Shown here piece by piece: positions 18,668 through 27,913 of a stretch of DNA of 64,000 nucleotides (positions within the stretch are counted from its first letter, which is position 1; every line of letters starts with the position of its first letter). The notes below the pieces were generated by a model, which saw only the letters and a program-made list of their open reading frames with translations, was not told the origin of the DNA and did not search any database. Position numbers and translations under genes: made by a program. This DNA is from Thermoleophilum album (GTDB lineage Bacteria > Actinomycetota > Thermoleophilia > Solirubrobacterales > Thermoleophilaceae): assembly GCF_900108055.1 (NCBI RefSeq), contig NZ_FNWJ01000002.1, forward strand, positions 134,382 to 198,381, read 5' to 3'.

Positions 18668-18678
18668 GGAGGGCAGGC

Positions 18679-20553
18679 GTGGCGAAGATCGAGATCACGA
18701 AGACCGAGCTGGTCTGGCCGGGCAAGTACAACGAAGACGGCACCCTCAAGGAGGTGCCGCGGGTGAGCCTCCCCTTCCAGGTCATCGAGCGGGTGAACGA
18801 GAGCCGGGCCACCCGCGAGTCGAAGAAGGGCGGCGTCCAGCAGACGCTTTTCGACGTGTGGGAAGGCAAAGAGGGCGAGACCTTCGAGGAGGGCTGGCGC
18901 AACAAGCTGATCTGGGGCGACAACCTGCTGGTGATGGGCTCGCTGCTTGAGAAGTTCGCGGGCAAGATCGACCTCATCTACATTGATCCGCCGTTCGCGA
19001 CGGGCGCGGACTTTTCCTTCACTGCCCCTATCGGTGAGGAAGGGGAGGAGGTTTACAAAGAACAGTCGGTGCTGGAGGAGAAGGCGTACCGGGATACGTG
19101 GGGGCGGGGCATACAATCCTACCTCTCGACGATTTATGACCGCCTTGTGGTTATGAGGGAACTCCTATCTGAACATGGGACGATCTACGTGCATTTGGGC
19201 TACAAGATCATGCACTACGTGAAGTTGATGATGGATGAGATCTTTGGGACCGAGAATTTTGTAAATCAGATTATTTGGTTCTATCCAGACACCCCAGGAA
19301 GGACAGAGAAACGTTTTAATGCAAAACATGACGTAATCTTGTGCTACAGCAATACAACCAATTACGCATTTTACGCAAACAGTGTGCGAGAAGAAATTCT
19401 TCTAGAAAGTAAGGAGCGATATAAAAGCCCCAGGGTATTAGGTGGACGCTCTTATGTAGGTGGCAAATCTGCTGAGATTGGCAAAGTTCCAGAAGATGTA
19501 TGGCGTATTCCTGCCGTAAAGGGGACTACTGTTGAACATATGGCCTTTCCCACCCAAAAACCCGAACGCCTCCTTGAGCGCATCATCCTCGCCTCCTCCA
19601 ACCCCGGCGATCTGGTCGCCGACTTCTTCTGTGGCTCCGGCACCACGCTGGCGGTGGCCGAGAAGCTCGGCCGGCGCTGGATCGGCTGCGACCTCTCCCG
19701 CTGGGCGATCCACGTCACCCGCAAGCGCCTCCTCGACATACCGAACTGCAAGCCCTTCGAGGTCCTGAACCTCGGCAAGTACGAACGCCAGTACTGGCAG
19801 GGCGTGACGTTCGGAGACAAGAAGGACAAGTCGGTCGCGGAGCGTGCCCTCTACGAGTACCTGGCCTTCATCCTCAAGCTTTACGGCGCCCAGCCGGTGG
19901 CAGGCATGGCGCACCTGCATGGGAAGAAGGGCAAGGCCATGGTTCACATCGGGGCGGTGGACGCGCCGGTGACGATCGACGAGATCGAGCAGGCACTGAA
20001 TGAGTGCGTCGCGCTGAAGCAGTCGGAGCTACACGTGCTTGGCTGGGAGTGGGAGATGGGCCTTGCGGGCCCCAACAACGACCGGCGCCGCGGCGGTGTA
20101 ATGCACGAGGTTGCGAGGCAGAGGGGCGTGAAACTCCTCCTCCTCCAGATCCCGCGCGAGGTGATGGAGGAGCAGGCGGCGGCGAAGGGCGACGTCAAGT
20201 TCTTCGAGCTGGCGTACTTCGGCGTGGACATCCTGCGCCCGAAGCCGCGCACGGTGGCGATCAGGCTCACGGACTTCGCCTCGCCGAACATGGACGAGCT
20301 CATCCCCGAGGACATCCGGGCGAAGATCAAGAAGTGGTCGGACTACATCGACTACTGGGCGGTGGACTGGGACTTCCAGAACGACACCTTCATGCAGGGC
20401 TGGGTGGCCTACCGCACACGCAAGGAGCGCAAGCTCCCGCTCGCCTCCGACCCGCACACCTACGAGAAGCCGGGCACCTACCGTGTGCTCGTCAAGGTGG
20501 TCGACATCTTCGGCAACGACACCTCACAGGCCTACGACGTGGAGGTGACGTAG
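18679..20553 (+). CDS. mod: Type III restriction-modification methyltransferase (Mod)
   Basis: The protein has 624 aa. It is a beta-class N6-adenine methyltransferase: catalytic IDPPF comes first (about aa 100) and the SAM-binding FFCGSGTTLAV motif comes later (about aa 315), the order used by type III Mod proteins. Between them, at about aa 115-290 (19020-19555), the DNA becomes strikingly AT-rich compared with the flanks, as expected of a swapped target-recognition domain. The C-terminus ends in an Ig-like strand-rich tail (PGTYRVLVKVVDIFGND). Mod sets the recognition sequence and protects host DNA; Res follows 2 bases after the stop. Confidence 0.94.
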   Translation: MAKIEITKTELVWPGKYNEDGTLKEVPRVSLPFQVIERVNESRATRESKKGGVQQTLFDVWEGKEGETFEEGWRNKLIWGDNLLVMGSLLEKFAGKIDLIYIDPPFATGADFSFTAPIGEEGEEVYKEQSVLEEKAYRDTWGRGIQSYLSTIYDRLVVMRELLSEHGTIYVHLGYKIMHYVKLMMDEIFGTENFVNQIIWFYPDTPGRTEKRFNAKHDVILCYSNTTNYAFYANSVREEILLESKERYKSPRVLGGRSYVGGKSAEIGKVPEDVWRIPAVKGTTVEHMAFPTQKPERLLERIILASSNPGDLVADFFCGSGTTLAVAEKLGRRWIGCDLSRWAIHVTRKRLLDIPNCKPFEVLNLGKYERQYWQGVTFGDKKDKSVAERALYEYLAFILKLYGAQPVAGMAHLHGKKGKAMVHIGAVDAPVTIDEIEQALNECVALKQSELHVLGWEWEMGLAGPNNDRRRGGVMHEVARQRGVKLLLLQIPREVMEEQAAAKGDVKFFELAYFGVDILRPKPRTVAIRLTDFASPNMDELIPEDIRAKIKKWSDYIDYWAVDWDFQNDTFMQGWVAYRTRKERKLPLASDPHTYEKPGTYRVLVKVVDIFGNDTSQAYDVEVT

Positions 20554-20555
20554 CC

Positions 20556-23309
20556 ATGGCCAAGGCCGTCATCGCGTACGACAAGGACCTGCCGGAGATC
20601 CCGGGCCGCCGGCCATGGGAGAAGCCGACCCAGCACCTGATCAAGGACCCGGGTGCGCCGACCGGCTGGAGCGTCGCGGAGGGGCGGCGGCCGAGCCGGC
20701 TGCTGCTGGTCCCCAAGATCCGAGAGGCCGTGGACGCCTGGCGCGATGGGGGGTACCCGGGCGCATCGGAGGTCACCCGGCGGCTCTTCGAATACTGGTT
20801 CGAAGAAGACCACGAGGTTCCCGGCTTCAACGTCCCCTTCCGCTACTACTTCTGCCAGCGGGAGGCGATCGAGACCCTGGCTTGGCTGGTGGAGGTCGCG
20901 AACGCGCGTGACGCGCAGGAGCTGATTCGGTCCTACGCGACGACGTTCAAGAAGGACCTGCTGAGCGACAACATCACCTTCCAGACCACCATGGACGGTC
21001 GTCGGCAACTACGCCGCTACGTCCCGGAGCGTAACGCCGAAGGCGTGCAGGACCTCCCACCCGAGAATCTGCGCCGCTACGCCTTCAAGTTGGCGACCGG
21101 CTCGGGCAAGACCTGGGTGATGGCGATGGCCGTCGTCTGGTCGTACTTCCACAGGCAGCGCGTTTCAGGGTCCGACCTCTCGACCAACTTTCTGATCGTG
21201 GCGCCGAACGTGATCGTGTATCAGCGGCTCGAGAAGGACTTCGCCGCCAACCGCATCTTTTACGAGTTGCCGTTGATACCTCCAGAATGGCGAGGCGCGT
21301 TTTCGCTGAAGGTGATTCTGCGCGGTAAGGCAACGGAGCCCGATCCTTCCGGCAACCTGTTCCTCACGAACATCCAGCAACTCTACGAGTCGCGGGAGCA
21401 GGAGTGGACGCCTGCGAACGCCATCGAAGCGCTGCTGGGGAAGAAGCCGGTCAAGGACCTCGCTGCCTCCGGCCGGCGTTCCATGCTCGAACGGGTGAAG
21501 TCGCTTCGCGACTTGGTGGTGATAAACGACGAGGCCCACCACGTCCACGACCAGGATCTGGCCTGGAGCCAGTCCCTTCTCGCGGTTCATCAGGCGCTTC
21601 CCAACGGGCTTGCCCTCTGGCTCGACTTCTCGGCCACGCCGAAGGACCAGAACGGCATGTACTTCCCCTGGACGGTCTGCGATTACCCGCTCGCCCAGGC
21701 GGTCGAGGACCGCATCGTCAAGGCCCCGCTCATCGTCACCAAGGAGGACGACCCCAACCAGCCGAAGGATGATCCCGAGGGCGTCACCAAGGACAACATC
21801 GGCGAGAAGTACGGCTACTGGCTGCGTGCGGCGGTAGCGCGCTGGAAGGAGCACCACGAGGTCTACAGGAAGCTCGGCACGCGCCCGGTGCTCTTCATCA
21901 TGGCGGAGAAGAACGCCTACGCCGATGCGATCGGCGCGTACCTGTGGAAGACGAAGGAGTTCGGCTTCAAGGAGTCGGAGGTCCTGGTCATCCACACCGA
22001 CGCCGCTGGGGAGATCACCAAGAAGGACCTGGACAAGGCCCGTGAGGCGGCCCGTGACATCGACAAGGCCAAGAGCAAACTGAAGGCCATCGTCAGCGTG
22101 ATGATGCTCCGCGAGGGCTGGGACGTGCGGAACGTCACCGTGGTGCTCGGGCTGCGGCCGTTCACGGCGAAGGCCGAGATCCTGCCCGAGCAAGTGATCG
22201 GCCGCGGTCTGCGGCTGATGACCCAGGTGAGCCCCGATCGCACCCAGACGCTGGAGGTGCTCGGCACCCGGAACCTTTTGAAGGTGCTGAAGGAACAGCT
22301 GGAGGCCGAAGGCGTGGGCGTCGGTAGTACGAGGAGCGACCCGCCACCGCCGGTCATCATCGCGCCGGTGCAAGAGCGACTGCAGTACGACATCGCGATC
22401 CCACTTACTAAACCCAGCCTCGCGTACGACATCCGCAAGCTCTCCGACCTCGACGTCGACACGCTGGACCCCATCTTCGATCAGACGGAGCTGGACGAGC
22501 CCTTCCGCGTGAAGCTCCGGCTCGAGTTCGCCACCACCGAGACCGAGGTCCACCAGGCCGACATCGCCGCCGGCGACCGGCCGCCTTCCGAGGTGCTATC
22601 CAGCATCACGAAGAAGGTCATCGACCGAGCGAAGCTTCCGAGCCGCTTCGCCGAGCTGTACCCGGCGGTGCGGGACTACGTGGCGAAGCGTTGTTTCGGC
22701 AAGACCGTCAACGTAGAGGACGACGCGCTGCGCTCACACCTGGCGCGCCCGGAGCTGCAGGAAGGGATCGCGAAGTACCTGGCCCGCAAGATCGCCGAGC
22801 TCACGATCGAGCGCCGCGCGATCGAGTTCGACAGGGCGGACTTCCGGCTCTCGGAGACCAAGCCCTTCAGCTGGCGGCGGAACCTGCCGCCCCTGGAGGC
22901 GGAGAAGACGGTCTTCAACTACGTGGCAACCTACAACGACTTCGAGCGCCGGTTCGCTGAGTTCCTAGACCAGGCAACAGACGTCGTCCGCTTCGCCTCC
23001 TTGGGCACGACCCAGCAGGGCGAGTCGGGCACCCAGTTCCGGGTCGACTACCTCAAGCCCAGCGGTGCGATCGGCTTCTACCACCCGGACTGGGTGGTGG
23101 TCCAGAGGACCCCTGCCGGCGAAGTCAACTGGATCATCGAAACGAAGGGTCGGGTCTGGGAGGGCACGGCAGCGAAGGACGAGGCGCTCAAGACCTGGTG
23201 CGAGCGCGTCACCGCCGCCACGGATCGCCCGTGGCGCTACGCCCGCATCGACCAGACCGATTTCGACAAGAAGCGCGGAGCCCAAACGCTCGATGACCTG
23301 GTTCGGTGA
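20556..23309 (+). CDS. res: Type III restriction subunit (Res)
   Basis: The protein has 917 aa from ATG at 20556; the frame is open further upstream, but that part overlaps Mod. Superfamily 2 helicase motifs are present: Walker A LATGSGKTWVM (about aa 180), motif II INDEAHHVHD (about aa 325), motif III FSATPKD, motif V MLREGWDVRNVTVVLGL and motif VI VIGRGLRLM. The C-terminal PD-(D/E)XK endonuclease domain shows FYHPDWVV and WIIETKG (about aa 845-870) with the D...E-x-K residues. All parts appear intact, so with Mod this is a potentially active type III system. Confidence 0.95.
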   Translation: MAKAVIAYDKDLPEIPGRRPWEKPTQHLIKDPGAPTGWSVAEGRRPSRLLLVPKIREAVDAWRDGGYPGASEVTRRLFEYWFEEDHEVPGFNVPFRYYFCQREAIETLAWLVEVANARDAQELIRSYATTFKKDLLSDNITFQTTMDGRRQLRRYVPERNAEGVQDLPPENLRRYAFKLATGSGKTWVMAMAVVWSYFHRQRVSGSDLSTNFLIVAPNVIVYQRLEKDFAANRIFYELPLIPPEWRGAFSLKVILRGKATEPDPSGNLFLTNIQQLYESREQEWTPANAIEALLGKKPVKDLAASGRRSMLERVKSLRDLVVINDEAHHVHDQDLAWSQSLLAVHQALPNGLALWLDFSATPKDQNGMYFPWTVCDYPLAQAVEDRIVKAPLIVTKEDDPNQPKDDPEGVTKDNIGEKYGYWLRAAVARWKEHHEVYRKLGTRPVLFIMAEKNAYADAIGAYLWKTKEFGFKESEVLVIHTDAAGEITKKDLDKAREAARDIDKAKSKLKAIVSVMMLREGWDVRNVTVVLGLRPFTAKAEILPEQVIGRGLRLMTQVSPDRTQTLEVLGTRNLLKVLKEQLEAEGVGVGSTRSDPPPPVIIAPVQERLQYDIAIPLTKPSLAYDIRKLSDLDVDTLDPIFDQTELDEPFRVKLRLEFATTETEVHQADIAAGDRPPSEVLSSITKKVIDRAKLPSRFAELYPAVRDYVAKRCFGKTVNVEDDALRSHLARPELQEGIAKYLARKIAELTIERRAIEFDRADFRLSETKPFSWRRNLPPLEAEKTVFNYVATYNDFERRFAEFLDQATDVVRFASLGTTQQGESGTQFRVDYLKPSGAIGFYHPDWVVVQRTPAGEVNWIIETKGRVWEGTAAKDEALKTWCERVTAATDRPWRYARIDQTDFDKKRGAQTLDDLVR

Positions 23310-23830
23310 CTCTGATTGTCCCCATCGCCGACGAGGCGCACCGCAGCCAGATGAGCCGGCACATCTGCGACGAGCTCTACAAAGCAGATCGTGCGTCTCC
23401 GCCCCGCATGGCACGCCGACGATGACGACAAGGGCGAAGTCAAGGTGGTGATGACGGCTCGGCCTCGGACCCTCCAGAGTGACAGCCCTACATCCGCACC
23501 AAGCAGCGCCGTGAGTTCCTCGCCAAGGGTTTCCGCGACCCCGCTGACCCCTGCAAGTTCGGCATCGTGCGCGCCGTGTGGATGAAGGGATTCGACGCGC
23601 CTTCATTGCACACGATCTACCTGGACAAGCTGAAGCCCACCTCTGGGCTGATGCAGCGGATCGCGCGGATCAACCCATCGCCCGAGTTCAACCCGGGTCT
23701 TCCGTACCAAGCCCGTGCACTGCTCGTTGAACACATCGGTCTCGCCCGCAAGCGGAAGACCGCGCTTGCCAACTACACCGCAAGCGGCGGTGCCGGAGTA
23801 GGCCCTAGCCCACCCTGCCGAGCCGCGCCC
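23309..23830 (+). pseudogene. hsdR: Type I restriction subunit remnants
   Basis: Two pieces of an HsdR motor survive. The first (23309-23422) reads VPIADEAHRSQMSRHICDEL, the DEAH-box motif, then a stop. The second (about 23488-23830, another frame) reads YIRTKQRREFLAKGFRDPAD, then VWMKGFDAPSLHTIYLDK (motif V), LMQRIARINP (motif VI) and a IGLARKRKTALANYT helix. The sequence between motifs III and V is largely deleted. With the hsdM pseudogene at 8.7 kb, this brackets the island as a dismembered type I system. Confidence 0.88.
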
Positions 23831-23954
23831 GGTCAGCGGCGCAGGCAGGGAGAACCAGGGATCTTCAACCACGCTCCCAGCCGTCGCTACCAGACCCTCA
23901 CCTTGGAAGCGGCGCAAGCAGTCGAGGAGCCACCCACCCGCGCCCCAACCACCG
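23831..23954. other. Spacer at the right edge of the island
   Basis: No gene or convincing site is visible. Composition returns to the GC-rich host style here. Confidence 0.5.
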
Positions 23955-26318
23955 TCAGCGCTCCGCCCCGTAGGTCTCGAGCATCGCCAAGTAAAACAGC
24001 GTGTGCTCCCATAAGTGGGGAGTTGCCGTGTAAGTCAAAACGCGGCCGCGCGTCACCCGCCAAGTCTCGCCCAACACATGGGTGTCGGGAGTCGCCTCCA
24101 CGTGCGCGATCCAATCGATCCCGCGCCGCACGCGCGCCAGCTTCGCCGGGTCGTTGCGCCGCCAAAAACGCGCCAACGCAATCAACGCCTTCGACTCGTA
24201 CAAACCAAACGTGCGGTCCGAAGCGGGCGCCCGGAAACTCGGCTCCAGCTCGCGCCAACAGTACTCCGCGTGATCGGCCAGGCGGGAACGGTCGGCCGGC
24301 GCGAGCTCCGCCGGCCACAAAGGGTACGCGCAGTACTCCACACCGCCCCCGTAGCTGCGCGCAGCGGGATCCCACAAGTGCTCGTCGATCGCCCGCTGAA
24401 GCTCCGCCGCCCGCGCCTCCCAACGCGCCGCATCCGCCTCCTCGCCAAGAGCCCGCGCCGCCCGCGCGGCGCTGCGCAACCCCAAGTAGGTGATCGCCGC
24501 ACCAATGATCGTCTGCTGATTACCGAGATTCGCGAACGTGTCGTCCTCCGTCGCGCGGCACTGCAAACCGTTCAACGGGTCGCGGCAGGTCGCCAAAAAG
24601 TCGGCCGCCCGACGCACCGTCGGATACACCGAACGCAGCCACCCGCGGTCGCCCGTAGTCTCGAAGTGGCGGGTGAAATCCCAAGCCATGAAGCCCGTCT
24701 CATCGATCTCCCACGGAATCGGGCCGCCCACCACCCCGTCGGCGTAGTAGTTCATCGCCCAATTACCGGGCGGCACCCCCAACGAGCCGCGCGGCTGTCG
24801 CAGCTCCGTCGCCTGCGTCCGCACATAGAACGCGAGATGCCGACGCACAAGCTCGTGCAGCCGCGAGCGGTCGAGCGCCAAGTCGAAAAACGCCCCGTCG
24901 CGCGGCCAATCCTCGCCGTAAGGCGGCTGCGTCGAGATCGCCGCCACGATCGGGCCACGCCGATCGGCCGTCGTCACGACCAACGTAAGCGCCCGCCGCG
25001 CCATCTCGCGCAACACCCGGTCGCGCGTGCGTGGCATCGGCATATCGCGCAAAAGACGCGCAAGCCAGCGCCGCTTCTCCGCTGCCGCGCGCCGCTGCCC
25101 GAGCCGGCGGGCAGCGGCCAACTCCGCCAGCGCCCGCGTGCGCGTGGGGCCCGCCGCCACCACCAATTCCACCGCGTCGCGCCCCCGGCGCAAACGCAGC
25201 GGCACGCGCAGCGCACCCGTCGTCTGGCCGGTGTAGGCGCCCGAGCCGCTAAGGCGCCCGTCGGCCGCGTCGTCGTAAGCATCCTCCGGAGCGCCCGGCG
25301 GCAGGCCGCCCGGGGAGGCCAAACGGTCGCCACCCACCTGATGGCCGTCGCTGCGCCTGGCAAACGCCATCGCCACCGCCACCGACGACGGCTTGCCGGT
25401 CGAGGCGTCAACGCCCGACCGCTCGTGCACGATCGCGTCGGCGTCCGGCACGTAGCGGGCAGAGTCGTTGTTTAGCTCCTCGTTACAGAAGTCGAGGAGC
25501 GGTGCAGCAGGCAGCTTCGAGACCACCAAGTTGAAGTTCTCGAACGCAACGAGTGCCTGCGGACGCGCACGTCCCGCGGCGCGCACCTCGACCCTGCGGA
25601 TCAGCGCGTCGACCCCGCGCGGCGCGACGTCGCGCACCACCACCCGCAGCCGCCGCGTCGGATCGCTGAACTCCGTAATCACCTCGTCACCGCGGCTCGT
25701 CGGGTAGCGCTGGCGCGAGCGCGGGAAATCACGCAACCACAGCGTCCGGCCGCCCACCACCACGCCCAAGAAAGCGCCCTCGTTCGGCTTCGCCCCGAGC
25801 AGCGGCAGCCGGCGGTCAACCGTGTAGTACTTGACCTGGTCGTAGTAGCTCGGGCTCGGCCAGCGCAGCACCGTCAACGTCGCTGAGCGGCTAACCCCCG
25901 CTGCTAACCGGCCGTTAGCGGTCTGGGCGTTGACGTCGGTCGGGCCCCAACCCTCAGCGTCAGCCGGCGCCGTTGGGTCGAACGCGCGCGCCACGCAAGG
26001 GAAGTTCGGACCGGTCTGCTCGCCCTGCGCGACTCGCGCCACCGCATCGCCGAGCGACGTGACCGCCCCCTCGGCGCCCGCCACCGCCGAAGCGGCCGAC
26101 GCGACCGCCCCGTCAAGAGCAGCGCCGGCCTCGTCGACCGACGGCGCCGCTGCCCCCGCCGGCGCCAGCACCCCTGCCGGCGCTAGCACCAAAGACCCCG
26201 CCGTCGCTGCCACTGCCGCGGCGCAGCGCCAGCGCAAACGGCGGCCGCCAACCGTGCGGGCCCGACTCACCAGGCGGCTGCTTGGCCACCGACTCCCCGT
26301 CCCAACAGTGCTCCGCAC
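23955..26318 (-). CDS. Secreted GH15-like (six-hairpin) glycosidase
   Basis: The protein has 787 aa from a GTG start at 26318. The start is supported by TAGGGT 9 bases upstream (26333-26328, minus strand). A basic N-terminus and a hydrophobic Ala/Val/Leu stretch (about aa 30-55, ending APAGAAAPS) form a signal peptide. The N-terminal beta-sandwich (about aa 110-400) precedes an (alpha/alpha)6 domain with PPYGEDWPRDGAFFDLALD (about aa 470), EIDETGFMAWDF (about aa 535) and ATPHLWEHTLFYLAML near the end, the layout of GH15 glucoamylase-like enzymes. The substrate is probably an alpha-glucan or trehalose-type glucoside; specificity cannot be read. It is divergent from the beta-helix gene. Confidence 0.85.
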   Translation of the reverse strand: MRSTVGTGSRWPSSRLVSRARTVGGRRLRWRCAAAVAATAGSLVLAPAGVLAPAGAAAPSVDEAGAALDGAVASAASAVAGAEGAVTSLGDAVARVAQGEQTGPNFPCVARAFDPTAPADAEGWGPTDVNAQTANGRLAAGVSRSATLTVLRWPSPSYYDQVKYYTVDRRLPLLGAKPNEGAFLGVVVGGRTLWLRDFPRSRQRYPTSRGDEVITEFSDPTRRLRVVVRDVAPRGVDALIRRVEVRAAGRARPQALVAFENFNLVVSKLPAAPLLDFCNEELNNDSARYVPDADAIVHERSGVDASTGKPSSVAVAMAFARRSDGHQVGGDRLASPGGLPPGAPEDAYDDAADGRLSGSGAYTGQTTGALRVPLRLRRGRDAVELVVAAGPTRTRALAELAAARRLGQRRAAAEKRRWLARLLRDMPMPRTRDRVLREMARRALTLVVTTADRRGPIVAAISTQPPYGEDWPRDGAFFDLALDRSRLHELVRRHLAFYVRTQATELRQPRGSLGVPPGNWAMNYYADGVVGGPIPWEIDETGFMAWDFTRHFETTGDRGWLRSVYPTVRRAADFLATCRDPLNGLQCRATEDDTFANLGNQQTIIGAAITYLGLRSAARAARALGEEADAARWEARAAELQRAIDEHLWDPAARSYGGGVEYCAYPLWPAELAPADRSRLADHAEYCWRELEPSFRAPASDRTFGLYESKALIALARFWRRNDPAKLARVRRGIDWIAHVEATPDTHVLGETWRVTRGRVLTYTATPHLWEHTLFYLAMLETYGAER

Positions 26319-26425
26319 TGCTCGCTCACCCTACCTACTTGGCAGCTATCGGAGCAAGTGGTAAGAATCGGACGCTGAGGGGGTAGGGGTACGCGGTATC
26401 GACCGCGGGTTTCTCGCTTTCTTAC

Positions 26426-27913
26426 TTGGTTTGCAAGCCGGATTCGAAGCGCCGCATCCTGCGCATCTTCAAGGGCCGCTCGCGCGCCGTGCGCGCCGCC
26501 CGCGCACGCAACCTGCGACTGCTCAAGCGCTGCCGCTTCCAACACATACAAGCGGCGGTTGATGCCGCCGGCAACGGCACGCGCATCCTCGTGCTTCCCG
26601 GCGTCTACCGGGAGGAGCCGAGCCGTCACGAGCCCGAACCCGACCCGAAGTGCGGCGACGCCTACGAGGAGTACCCGAGCCCGGCCTTCGACGCCAAGCC
26701 CGGTGAGCGTGTCCGCGTCCCAACCTACGAGTACCAACTCCGCTGCCCCAACGCCCAAAACCTGATCGCAATCATCGGCGACGGCCCCGACCCCGATCGC
26801 CGCTGCGACCACAAGTGCAACATCCAGATCGAAGGCACCGGTCGGCGGCCGCAAGACGTTGTGATCTCCGGTGACCGCTCGCGCCTCAACGGCATCCGCG
26901 CCGACCGCGCCGACGGCATCGTGTTGACCAACTTCCTGATCGAGTTCTCCGACTTCAACAACATCTACGTCCTCGAAACCAACGGCTTCCGCATCGAACG
27001 CGTCGTCTCCCGATGGAGCCGCGAGTACGGGTTCCTGTCGTTCACCTCCGACAACGGCCTCTACAGACAAGTCGAGGCGTACGGCAACGGCGACTCCGGT
27101 ATCTACCCGGGCTCCGGCCCCGAGGGGCACTGCGCGCGCTACGGCATCGAGATCGACCGCGCTGACTCCCACGACAACACCATCGGTTGGTCGGGCACGG
27201 CCGGCAACGGCATCTACACCCACGACTCCAAGTTCCACCACAACGCCGCCGGCATCACCACCGATTCGTTCGCCGCCGGACACCCCGGTATGCCGCAGGA
27301 CTGCTCCAAGTGGGAGCGCAACCAGATCTACTCCAACAACCAGAACTTCTTCAGCGACGACCGCGACGCCTACTGCAAGCGGCCGCCGGCGGAACGCGAC
27401 CCAAAGGTCGTTTGCCCGGCCTTCCAGGTACCGGTGGGAACGGGCGTGCTGGTCGCGGGGGGCAACAGCAACCTCTTCCACGACAATTGGGTGTGGGACA
27501 ACTGGCGGGCGGGGTTCATGCAGTTCTGGGTGCCGGCGCCGATCCGTGGGCGCGACCCGACCGGGCAGTCCGCCAACGACCCAACCAACCCCTACGACAC
27601 CTCCCACGAAAACCGTTACCTCTTCAACCACGTGGGGGTGCGTCCCGACGGCACTCGTGACCCCAACGGCGTCGACTTCTGGTGGGACGAGGAGGGTCGC
27701 GGCAACTGTTGGGGCGGCAACAGCGGTGCCGAAGGGGCGCCGCCGACCTCCGACCCGGCGCGCCTGCCGAGCTGCGACCTCCCGCCCGTGCCGTTCAGCC
27801 CCGGCAACGCGCTCAAGCAGGCGCGGCTCGTGCCGTGCTCGACCTGGGATCCGCGCGACAACACCGACCCGCCCGGTTGCGACTGGTTCACGCTGCCGCC
27901 CGAGCCGCGGTGA
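26426..27913 (+). CDS. Right-handed beta-helix repeat protein
   Basis: The protein has 495 aa from a TTG; the frame is open upstream only to 26387 and has no other plausible start. RFQHIQAAVDAAGNGTRILV followed by LPGVYREE is the entry strand of parallel beta-helix proteins. It is followed by rungs with N/D/G turns (GIRADRADGIVLTNF, YGIEIDRADSHDNTIG, GNGIYTHDSKFHHN) at about aa 150-300. At least ten cysteines suggest an extracytoplasmic disulphide-bonded protein, yet no signal peptide is visible at the N-terminus. Homologues are carbohydrate-active or surface proteins; function is unknown. The stop overlaps the next gene's GTG by 3 bases. Confidence 0.8.
   Translation: MVCKPDSKRRILRIFKGRSRAVRAARARNLRLLKRCRFQHIQAAVDAAGNGTRILVLPGVYREEPSRHEPEPDPKCGDAYEEYPSPAFDAKPGERVRVPTYEYQLRCPNAQNLIAIIGDGPDPDRRCDHKCNIQIEGTGRRPQDVVISGDRSRLNGIRADRADGIVLTNFLIEFSDFNNIYVLETNGFRIERVVSRWSREYGFLSFTSDNGLYRQVEAYGNGDSGIYPGSGPEGHCARYGIEIDRADSHDNTIGWSGTAGNGIYTHDSKFHHNAAGITTDSFAAGHPGMPQDCSKWERNQIYSNNQNFFSDDRDAYCKRPPAERDPKVVCPAFQVPVGTGVLVAGGNSNLFHDNWVWDNWRAGFMQFWVPAPIRGRDPTGQSANDPTNPYDTSHENRYLFNHVGVRPDGTRDPNGVDFWWDEEGRGNCWGGNSGAEGAPPTSDPARLPSCDLPPVPFSPGNALKQARLVPCSTWDPRDNTDPPGCDWFTLPPEPR

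Noticed and set aside
8702-23830. BREX or DISARM system
   Set aside because: No PglZ, BrxC-like ATPase, DrmB or phospholipase-D-type gene is present. The methylases are HsdM-type (dead) and type III Mod.
24015-25475. 486-codon plus-strand open frame opposite the GH15-like gene
   Set aside because: It is a His/Arg/Pro-rich shadow of the glycosidase.
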